From an uncultured Collinsella sp. (GTDB taxonomy: Bacteria; Actinomycetota; Coriobacteriia; Coriobacteriales; Coriobacteriaceae), in contig CATYVH010000002.1 of NCBI GenBank assembly GCA_958413765.1, positions 108,892 to 172,891 on the forward strand: a DNA stretch of 64,000 nt. Direction: 5' to 3'. Under the pieces are notes generated by a model that saw only the letters and a list, made by a program, of their open reading frames with translations, made no database searches and was not told where the DNA came from. Numbering within the stretch: the stretch's first letter is position 1; each line of letters opens with the position of its first letter. Both the position numbers and the translations under genes were made by a program. This document shows positions 16,212 through 23,042 of this stretch, piece after piece.

Positions 16212-17054
16212 CTATTCGCCTCGGGGATGGGCTTGAGCCACGGCACGTTTGAGCCGATCGGGCGTGAGGTGCGTGTAGATCTGCGTCGTGGACAGGCTCG
16301 CATGACCCAGCAGCTCTTGAACCGAGCGCAGGTCCGCACCGCCCTCGAGCAAGTCGGTCGCAAAGGTATGGCGCATCGCATGCGGGGCGATGTCGGCCGG
16401 AATGCCGGCGAGTGTCGCCAGAGTATGGAACCGCCGCCTGAGCATGGCGGCACTCATGCGATTACCGCGCGCCGATATAAGCAGCGGATGCGGCCCGGTA
16501 GTGGGGTCACGGCGCTTTGCCTGAGCGAGCAACTCCGGCCGCCCCTCCTCAATATAGAGACGCGTCGCCTCGAGCGCGCGACGATACAGAGGGACGATAC
16601 GTTCTTTGCTCCCCTTGCCCCACAGGCGCAGCGTGCGTTCGGACCACACAATGGACTCCACATTGAGTGCTGCGAGCTCAGAGATACGGGCGCCCGAGGC
16701 ATAGAGCAGCTCGAGCATCGCCGCATCGCGCAGTCCCGCGGGTGTTGAGGTATCAGGCGTCTTGAGCAGCGCCTCCACCTGTTGGGTCGTCAGCACACCG
16801 GGTAGATCGCGCGGGAGCTTGGGCGAGGAAATTGCCGAGACCACATCGCCCTCCACGACCCCCTCGGCAGCCATCCACCGATAGAGCGAGCGAATGGCAG
16901 ACAGGTGTGCCGCAAGCGTTCGGGGAGCCACCTGCTCACGCGAAAGTTCGGCAAGATAGCGACGAATGGTGCGCACGTCGGCAGCGAAAGCATCTATATC
17001 CTCACGCTCGCACCAGGCAGCAAAACGCTCCAGCCTCGAGCCATAGGCCGTCAC
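16212..17054 (-). CDS. xerC: Tyrosine recombinase XerC-like; start codon uncertain
   Basis: This site-specific recombinase probably resolves chromosome dimers. The catalytic residues are all present: Arg in GARISELAAL, Lys in GKGSKERIVPL, HAMRHTFATDLL, LGHASLSTTQIYTHL (His and the Tyr nucleophile). The called GTG start lacks a ribosome-binding site. Homology extends at least 25 residues upstream (...FIAYISRVEGLSPNTV), where the frame has no ATG, GTG or TTG. An ATA at 17130-17132 overlaps the trmFO stop and has GGAGG 9 nt upstream. Its position after trmFO resembles codV/xerC of Bacillus. XerC versus XerD cannot be settled from sequence alone. Confidence 0.85.
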   Translation of the reverse strand: MTAYGSRLERFAAWCEREDIDAFAADVRTIRRYLAELSREQVAPRTLAAHLSAIRSLYRWMAAEGVVEGDVVSAISSPKLPRDLPGVLTTQQVEALLKTPDTSTPAGLRDAAMLELLYASGARISELAALNVESIVWSERTLRLWGKGSKERIVPLYRRALEATRLYIEEGRPELLAQAKRRDPTTGPHPLLISARGNRMSAAMLRRRFHTLATLAGIPADIAPHAMRHTFATDLLEGGADLRSVQELLGHASLSTTQIYTHLTPDRLKRAVAQAHPRGE

Positions 17055-17128
17055 CGTGTTGGGAGAAAGTCCCTCGACACGTGAGATATAGGCGATAAAC
17101 GAGTCGACGGTGTCGTACAGGTCAAAGG

Positions 17129-18466
17129 CTATGACCGGTCGCCTCCAAACAAATCGGGGCGAGTGGCCAGATAGGCATCAAGGGCCTCGAGCGCACGGTC
17201 CGCATAGGCCTGGTAGCGGTCGCGCTTGCTGCGGCGCTTACCATCCTCGAGTGGCGGCACCAGGCCAAAGTTGACATGCATAGGCTGATAGCCCACGGTG
17301 GCAGGATCGGTCGCATAGCCCACGAGCGCACCCAGGGCGCCCACACGCGGCAGCTCGACGCCCGCGGCCCCGATAGCCTCGGCATAGGTGTTGAGCGCCG
17401 CGAGCAGACCCGTCGCCACGGCTTCCATGTACCCCTCGGTGCCGGTGATCTGACCGGCCAGGCGCACGCCGGTGCCGGGCACGGCAAAGGTGCCATCGAG
17501 CACGTGCGGGGCGTCGACAAAGGTATTACGGTGCATGACACCGTAGCGGAAGAACTCAGCGTTCTCCAGGCCCGGCACCATATGGAAGACGCGCTTCTGC
17601 TCGCCAAAGGTCAAGTTGGTCTGGAAGCCCACCAGGTTATAGGCGGTCTTCTCCTTATTCTCGGCACGCAGCTGAATCGCCGCCCAGGGACGACGACCGG
17701 TTCGCGGATCGGTGAGGCCGACAGGCTTCATGGCGCCAAAGCGAATGGCGTCCTTGCCGGTGCGCGCAACTTCCTCGGCAGGCTGGCAGGCCTGGAACAG
17801 ATCGCCGCCCTCAAAGTCCTTGAGCACCACGCGGTCGGCCGTGGTAAGCGCCTCGATAAAGGCCTCGTACTCCTCCTTATTGAGCGGAGCGTTGAGATAG
17901 TCGCCGCTCCCCTGCTCCTCGTAGCGCGACTGCGAGAACAGCACGTCCATATCGAGCGTGGAGGCATCGACGATCGGCGCCGCGGCATCGAAGAACGCAA
18001 GGGCGTCGCCACCGACGAGCTTCATGACCTCTTCGCTCAGCGCCGGTGAACACAGCGGGCCCGCGGCAATGACCACGTGGCCCTCGGGAATCTGCGTGAC
18101 CTCGCCGTGCGCGACCTCGATATTGGGACGGGCGGCAACCTCGGCCTCGACAAGCTCGGAAAACTTGACGCGGTCGACCGCCAGGGCACCGCCGGCGGGA
18201 ACAGCCGCGCGATGGGCGCAATCGAGCAGGACTGAACCCATGCGCTCAAGCTCGGCCTTCAGCAATCCAGCCGCGGAATCCGGACGGGTCGACTTAAACG
18301 AATTGGAACAGACGAGCTCTGCCAGGTGATCGGTATGGTGGGCCGGGGAGCTAACCTGGGGGCGCATCTCGCACAGCCTTACGGCGAACCCGCGATCTGC
18401 CAGCTGAATCGCGCACTCCGAACCCGCCAGACCGCCACCGATAACCGTCACCTGATCAAACAGCAT
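17129..18466 (-). CDS. trmFO: Methylenetetrahydrofolate--tRNA-(uracil-5-)-methyltransferase
   Basis: TrmFO makes ribothymidine at position 54 of tRNAs using folate and FAD. The FAD motif VIGGGLAGSECAIQLA is at residue 8. The family-specific ELVCSNSFKST follows near residue 50, with the catalytic Cys. A second conserved region is GVMHRNTFVDAPHVLDG. I chose the ATG at 18466 because AAAGG lies 9 nt upstream; a TTG two codons earlier is too close to it. It follows dprA in the yraN-comM-dprA-trmFO-xerC operon. topA, which sits between dprA and trmFO in Bacillus, is absent here. Confidence 0.95.
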   Translation of the reverse strand: MLFDQVTVIGGGLAGSECAIQLADRGFAVRLCEMRPQVSSPAHHTDHLAELVCSNSFKSTRPDSAAGLLKAELERMGSVLLDCAHRAAVPAGGALAVDRVKFSELVEAEVAARPNIEVAHGEVTQIPEGHVVIAAGPLCSPALSEEVMKLVGGDALAFFDAAAPIVDASTLDMDVLFSQSRYEEQGSGDYLNAPLNKEEYEAFIEALTTADRVVLKDFEGGDLFQACQPAEEVARTGKDAIRFGAMKPVGLTDPRTGRRPWAAIQLRAENKEKTAYNLVGFQTNLTFGEQKRVFHMVPGLENAEFFRYGVMHRNTFVDAPHVLDGTFAVPGTGVRLAGQITGTEGYMEAVATGLLAALNTYAEAIGAAGVELPRVGALGALVGYATDPATVGYQPMHVNFGLVPPLEDGKRRSKRDRYQAYADRALEALDAYLATRPDLFGGDRS

Positions 18467-18480
18467 CTGCAAACACCTTT

Positions 18481-19416
18481 CTAATTGACATGTTTTCCAT
18501 TGTGACCGAAGGGTGTCTGAGCGTGAAGGGCAAACTTGGAGGGCGCATACCTTCCATCCATCATGCGCTCGATAAGACCCTCGAGCTCAAGCGAACCCAG
18601 GAGTTTGAGTACGCCGACGGCATCGAGCGAGACGAGCGCCGCGATGTCGTCGACCTTGAGCGGAGAGGCGATGAGCGCATGCATCACGGTCTGCTGTGTT
18701 TGATCCAGGTCGGCAATGCCGGGAGCATCGGGGCGCGAGTAGCGCAGGGTGCCGTAGATGCGTGAAATAGCCATCTCGATAGATTCCTCGTCGATGATGC
18801 AGCAGGCACCGTTCGCAATGAGGTAATTCGTGCCACGCGACTCGGGCGATAGGATCGACCCTGGCACGGCAAGAAGTTCTCGCCCCAAATCCATAGCAGC
18901 CTCGGCTGTAGAAAACGTCCCGGAAGGCATACCCGCCTCGGATACAAAGAGGGCTTGCGACAGGGCCGCGATTACGCGATTGCGGCGCGGAAAGGCAAAC
19001 TTGCGCGGACCCATGCCCCACGGAGAGATCGACACGACCGCGCCACCCGTATCGAGCGTGCGCGTAATAAGCCCCGCGCTCGAACGCGGGTAGACCACGT
19101 CGGCGCCCGTCCCCAGCACCACGACGTGTTTGCCGCCGGCATTGACCGCAGCCCAACCCGAGGCCTGGTCACAACCGACCGCGCCGCCCGAAACTACCGT
19201 CACGCCCGCCTCGACCGCAACCTTTGCCGCAAGCTCTGCCACGGCAAGACCATACGGAGAGGCCTTGCGCGCGCCGATGATGGAGAGCGCGGGCGTCGAA
19301 AGCACCTCGGGGTTGCCGCGCACATAGAGTGTCTGGGGTACATCAGAAAGCTCCAAAACGGTCTCGGGATACAACGCGTCACCTGGATGCAGCTCGTAGG
19401 TCCCCTCGGCCATCAT
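18481..19416 (-). CDS. dprA: DNA-processing protein DprA
   Basis: DprA binds incoming single-stranded DNA and loads RecA during natural transformation. The Rossmann-like core is intact: IIGARKASPYGLAVAE, then VVSGGAVGCDQASGWAAVNAG, GPRKFAFPRRNRVIAALS and SPESRGTNYLIANGA. A winged-helix C-terminus (about 235-300) follows. The N-terminal SAM-like domain is very short. The start is the ATG overlapping the comM stop (ATGATGG), with AGGAGG 6 nt upstream. The 52 additional codons of the longest frame lie within comM and are non-homologous. Genome-wide competence genes are not visible here. Confidence 0.93.
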   Translation of the reverse strand: MMAEGTYELHPGDALYPETVLELSDVPQTLYVRGNPEVLSTPALSIIGARKASPYGLAVAELAAKVAVEAGVTVVSGGAVGCDQASGWAAVNAGGKHVVVLGTGADVVYPRSSAGLITRTLDTGGAVVSISPWGMGPRKFAFPRRNRVIAALSQALFVSEAGMPSGTFSTAEAAMDLGRELLAVPGSILSPESRGTNYLIANGACCIIDEESIEMAISRIYGTLRYSRPDAPGIADLDQTQQTVMHALIASPLKVDDIAALVSLDAVGVLKLLGSLELEGLIERMMDGRYAPSKFALHAQTPFGHNGKHVN

Positions 19417-20936
19417 TGGTCCCTCCTTCCCTGGTACATCGCCGCCTCGAGCACGTGGTCCTGCGTCACTTGCTCGCTCTCGGCGACGTCGGCGATGGTA
19501 CGCGCGATACGCACCAGGCGCACGATGCCGCGGCCCGTGAGATGCGTGCGCTTCGACAGGCCGAGCACACACTTCTCCGCCGCATCATCGAGCTCAAAGG
19601 TCGAAACGACGCCGTCAATGGACCGTGTCTCGTCATCCTCGGCCTCGGCATCAGCATCGTCCATACGGGATTCGCGCCAAGCGCGAAAAGCGCGACCGCG
19701 CACAACGTAGTCACGTAACTCAGCTGACGACATACCCTCCGCGCCCTCGATAATCACCTGAGGGTCGGGACGGGTCACATCGATCATCATGTCGATACGG
19801 TCGGCCAAAGGACCGCGCAGTTTAGACCGATAGCGCTCGACCATCGCCGCCGAGCAGCGACACGGTACCTCACGATCGCCCAAAAAGCCGCAGGGGCAGG
19901 GATTGCTCGCAGCCAGCAGCTGAAAGCGCGACGGGAAGGTAAAAGCCCCGTCGACGCGTACGATCCTGACGTAGCCGCGTTCGATGGGCTGACGCAGCGT
20001 CTGCAGCACACCCGTGGGAAACTCAGCAAGCTCGTCCAAAAAGAGCACGCCGCCATGAGCAAGGCTGATCTCACCCGGGTGCACCGGGCGCCCACCGCCG
20101 ATAAGACCTGCGGTCGAAATACTGTGATGGGGACTGCGGAAGGGCCGGTGCCCTGCCAACAAGCCATCAATGTTCTCACCCAAAACCGAATGGATGCACA
20201 GCGCCTCCTGTTGATCCTCAACGGAAAGCTCGGGCAGGATGCCGGTCATACGACGCGCGAGCATCGTCTTGCCCGATCCCGGGGACCCGATCATAAGCAA
20301 ACCGAGCTCACCCGCTGCCGCCAGCGCCATGCCGCGCTTGGCGACCTCCTGACCCAGTACGTCGGCATAGTCGAGTTCGGGCTCAAAGGTCGCCTCGAGC
20401 ACTTCAGAATCCAAGTAGTGCCGCGCGGCATCGCCCATGCCATGGGCAAGCTGAGACAAATGATCGATAAATCCGCAATCCACGCCCGCAAGCGGCACAT
20501 GCTGATCGGACCTGCCGGCGATAAAGGACAGCCCCATATCACGCGCCAATAGCTGAAACGCCACCTCGCCCTTGACGGGAAGCACCGTACCGTCCAAGCC
20601 GAGCTCGCCGGCGATAAGGCAGCGATCGAGGTTGTCACGGGGAATCTGCCCATCGGCCGCCAGAACCGCGATGGCGATGGGCAGATCAAAGCCGCTACCG
20701 GTCTTGCGAATATCGCCAGGCGCCAGATTGACCGTAATGCCCGAGCGCGGGATTTCGAACCCGGCGGAGCGCATCGCGCAGCGAATACGACCGCGTGACT
20801 CCATCACCTCCATACTCGGAATGCCGAGCATCTGAATGCCCGGAACGCCGCCGGCAAGCGAGACCTCGACCGTGACGTGAATCGCCTCGACGCCACGGAT
20901 GCAGGCCGCGTGAACGGCAAACGTCTCGAACGCCAT
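19413..20936 (-). CDS. comM: ComM/YifB family Mg-chelatase-like AAA+ ATPase
   Basis: ComM is a hexameric helicase aiding branch migration during natural transformation. It has an N-terminal Lon-like domain (about residues 1-170, with GIPSMEVMESRGRIRCA). A AAA+ module follows, with Walker A GSPGSGKTMLARRM near residue 205 and Walker B GVLFLDELAEF. A C-terminal Mg-chelatase domain completes the 507 residues. The start is the ATG overlapping the yraN stop by one base; the five upstream residues of the longer frame are not needed. It couples directly to dprA, which suits a shared role in DNA uptake. Confidence 0.94.
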   Translation of the reverse strand: MAFETFAVHAACIRGVEAIHVTVEVSLAGGVPGIQMLGIPSMEVMESRGRIRCAMRSAGFEIPRSGITVNLAPGDIRKTGSGFDLPIAIAVLAADGQIPRDNLDRCLIAGELGLDGTVLPVKGEVAFQLLARDMGLSFIAGRSDQHVPLAGVDCGFIDHLSQLAHGMGDAARHYLDSEVLEATFEPELDYADVLGQEVAKRGMALAAAGELGLLMIGSPGSGKTMLARRMTGILPELSVEDQQEALCIHSVLGENIDGLLAGHRPFRSPHHSISTAGLIGGGRPVHPGEISLAHGGVLFLDELAEFPTGVLQTLRQPIERGYVRIVRVDGAFTFPSRFQLLAASNPCPCGFLGDREVPCRCSAAMVERYRSKLRGPLADRIDMMIDVTRPDPQVIIEGAEGMSSAELRDYVVRGRAFRAWRESRMDDADAEAEDDETRSIDGVVSTFELDDAAEKCVLGLSKRTHLTGRGIVRLVRIARTIADVAESEQVTQDHVLEAAMYQGRRDQ

Positions 20937-21421
20937 CACGACACCTGCCAATCGAACGCGTTGTACTGATGCTCGATCTCAGCGATATGCCCGCCGCGAA
21001 TGGTGACACCCACGGCATCGAAGCGAATCGCCTTGAGCGGATAATGTTCCATGAGATAGCAACTTGCGATGCGGCGGTAGCGGCGTTGCTTTTGGGCGTC
21101 CACGGCCTCCTCGGGAAAGACCCGCGTGCTGCAATCCAGTGCGACGCGTCTGGTCTTGACCTCGGCCATCACCACGACATCGTCGAGCTCATCGAGCAGC
21201 ACCAGATCGGCCTCGCCCTCGGTGCAACGATAACCCTGCTCCAGCAAGGTGTAGCCGCGCTCGTTAAAGTAGTCGATGGTGATCAGCTCGCCCAGCATGC
21301 CCAGCTCGCGGGGACTGAGCCCCTTGATAAACTCGGGCGTCATCGCCCCGCAGTCGAGCTCGCCGTTTTCCCAACGCTCCTTGAGCTGCTGCGTCTTGCT
21401 CTTTTTGCTTGCGGCACTCAT
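20936..21421 (-). CDS. YraN/UPF0102 family nuclease-like protein
   Basis: This 161-residue protein has the Holliday-junction-resolvase-like (restriction-endonuclease) fold of UPF0102. The core starts at GELITIDYFNERGYTLLEQG, with the acidic site EGEADLVLLDE and EVKTR that complete the PD-(D/E)xK-type motif. The N-terminal 45 residues (Lys/Ser-rich) extend the usual family length. The ATG has AAAGGAG 6 nt upstream. The family's role is unknown but may be in DNA repair. It is first in the comM-dprA-trmFO-xerC operon. Confidence 0.88.
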   Translation of the reverse strand: MSAASKKSKTQQLKERWENGELDCGAMTPEFIKGLSPRELGMLGELITIDYFNERGYTLLEQGYRCTEGEADLVLLDELDDVVVMAEVKTRRVALDCSTRVFPEEAVDAQKQRRYRRIASCYLMEHYPLKAIRFDAVGVTIRGGHIAEIEHQYNAFDWQVS

Positions 21422-21520
21422 GGGGTCTCCTTTCCCGCACGCTGCATTGCCCCGATGATGAGGGCACCTTTCATGCGGGTAAGTACCGGAAGCAAACCAA
21501 AAGCTGACCAAATGCCGTCA

Positions 21521-21561
21521 AAAAACGGGCCGTACGCAGCAATGGTGTTGCATACGGCCCG
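21521..21561 (-). terminator. Intrinsic terminator downstream of rnhB
   Basis: On the minus strand a 9-bp stem (CGGGCCGTA / TACGGCCCG) with an 18-nt loop is followed by six T residues. It lies about 50 nt after the rnhB stop. Confidence 0.88.
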
Positions 21562-21610
21562 CTACCAGCAGGTTTATAAAACCCCTGAGGTCCCTGTCTC
21601 CACAATTGAC

Positions 21611-22399
21611 CTAGAAAAGGCGCTCAGTCTGCAGAAAGTTTCCGCAAAAGCTCACGCGGTGCAGTGGACAAAGTCCATGTTTGCGAATGGCCTCGATATG
21701 CTCGGGGCTTGCATAGCCCTTTGACTCGGCCAGATGGTACTCGGGATACTCGGCGTCGTACTCGACCATCATCTCGTCACGCGTGACCTTGGCCATGATG
21801 GACGCCGCGGCGATGCAGGCGATTTTGGCATCACCCTTCACCACATCGCGCTCGTTAGGAACGGCGCCCAAGGGGTTGCCATCCATGAGGACGCAGTCGG
21901 GTTCAAGTCCCGTATCGGCCACGGCGCCCGCAACGGCAGTACGGATAGCACGGGCCATGCCCATCTCATCGATATCCGCAGGAGCGATATGGCAAAAGCC
22001 GATGGCAGTCGCCACCTCGGCTATCTTCACCGAGAGCAGCTCGCGGCGCGCGGGCGTGAGCTTTTTGGAATCGTTGATGCCCCAGATGCGCGGCTCCATC
22101 GGAAGACACACGGCACACACGGTCAAGGGACCCGCTACCGAGCCACGGCCCACCTCGTCGACGCCCACGACCACACCATCACCGCCGAGCTCATGCATAA
22201 GCTGATACATGCCGTTGACGCGCTCGCGCTCGGCAAGCTCTTTGGCATGGCGTTTGAGGGCACGCTCGCAAGCCTTGATCACCTGCTGGCGCGGATCCTC
22301 GCGATAATGCTCCACGAGGGCAGGAATCTCCTCAAACGTAGCGCTCGCCAACTCACCGGCAACCTGCGATGCCGAAACCGAGCTCGTCATGTTGGCCAT
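21611..22399 (-). CDS. rnhB: Ribonuclease HII
   Basis: RNase HII removes ribonucleotides and RNA primers from DNA. The active-site motifs VGVDEVGRGSVAGPL (residue ~83), LMDGNPLG and KGDAKIACIAAASIMAKVTRD are complete. A 75-residue N-terminal extension (helical, charged) precedes the core, as in the Bacillus-type enzyme. I chose the ATG at 22399 with AAGGAGG 7 nt upstream rather than the one six codons earlier. It follows rplS but is separated from it by a strong terminator, so its transcription may depend on read-through. Confidence 0.95.
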   Translation of the reverse strand: MANMTSSVSASQVAGELASATFEEIPALVEHYREDPRQQVIKACERALKRHAKELAERERVNGMYQLMHELGGDGVVVGVDEVGRGSVAGPLTVCAVCLPMEPRIWGINDSKKLTPARRELLSVKIAEVATAIGFCHIAPADIDEMGMARAIRTAVAGAVADTGLEPDCVLMDGNPLGAVPNERDVVKGDAKIACIAAASIMAKVTRDEMMVEYDAEYPEYHLAESKGYASPEHIEAIRKHGLCPLHRVSFCGNFLQTERLF

Positions 22400-22428
22400 A
22401 CCAGGCCCTCCTTGCATGCAAATCAGAT

Positions 22429-22458
22429 AAAAAGAAGGGCCACCCGAAGGTGACCCTT
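22429..22458 (-). terminator. Intrinsic terminator of rplS
   Basis: On the minus strand AAGGGTCACC-TTCG-GGTGGCCCTT, a 10-bp stem with a stable UUCG tetraloop, is followed by CTTTTTATC. Confidence 0.95.
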
Positions 22459-22492
22459 GTGTCCAAACGAGTGGACAGACGCTGCGATCTTC

Positions 22493-22834
22493 TTAGCGCT
22501 TCTCGGGGATGCGAGCAGCCTTGCCCACCTTGTCGCGGAGGTAGTACAGCTTGGCGCGACGGACGCGACCATGACGAACGACCTCGAGCTTGGCGATCTT
22601 GGGGCTGTGAAGCGGGAAGGTACGCTCAACACCGACACCGAAGGACATCTTGCGGACGGTGAAGGTCTCGCGGGCACCGGCGCCGGCCATGCGGATGACG
22701 TCGCCCTGGAAGACCTGGATGCGCTCGCGGTCGCCTTCCTTAATGCGGTAGTGAACCTTGACGTTGTCGGCGACGCGAACCTGAGGAATGTCCTCGCGGA
22801 TCTGCTGACGCTCGATTGCGCGGATGTAATCCAT
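22493..22834 (-). CDS. rplS: 50S ribosomal protein L19
   Basis: L19 lies at the interface of the two ribosomal subunits. It has 113 residues with conserved features VHYRIKEGDRERIQVFQGDV, FTVRKMSFGVGVERTFPLHS and RHGRVRRAKLYYLRDKVGKAA. I chose the ATG at 22834 (MDYIRAIE), 7 nt after AAGGA, over a TTG two codons earlier. In many bacteria rplS follows trmD. Here it stands alone with its own promoter, about 8 kb from trmD. Confidence 0.97.
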   Translation of the reverse strand: MDYIRAIERQQIREDIPQVRVADNVKVHYRIKEGDRERIQVFQGDVIRMAGAGARETFTVRKMSFGVGVERTFPLHSPKIAKLEVVRHGRVRRAKLYYLRDKVGKAARIPEKR

Positions 22835-22903
22835 GTGCAATTCCTTACTCTTCTAGAGGTGCCGTACCACCTTGGCCGGCACGTAGTTGAACAAACGTAT
22901 TCG

Positions 22904-22931
22904 AGTATACACGCGCGGGTTTCTGCTGCAA
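22904..22931 (-). promoter_or_regulatory. Promoter of rplS
   Basis: On the minus strand TTGCAG (22926-22931), a 16-nt spacer and TATACT (22904-22909) lie 70 nt before the rplS start. Confidence 0.7.
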
Positions 22932-22969
22932 GAACATTTTTTTACGCAGACAAAAAGACAAAACCCGCA

Positions 22970-23004
22970 CATGATAACCGCCCGTCTCACAATGAGACGG
23001 GCGG
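22970..23004 (-). terminator. Hairpin downstream of ppdK
   Basis: A perfect 12-bp stem (CCGCCCGTCTCA / TGAGACGGGCGG) with a 3-nt loop is followed by TTATC on the minus strand. It lies about 40 nt after the ppdK stop. Confidence 0.8.
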
Positions 23005-23042
23005 CATGAAGGGGGCTACGCTAGGCGTCTAAACCCAAAACG

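Noticed and set aside
19417..19572. 52-residue N-terminal extension of dprA
   Set aside because: Arg/Ala/His-rich shadow of comM; the ATG at 19416 with AGGAGG fits the family start.
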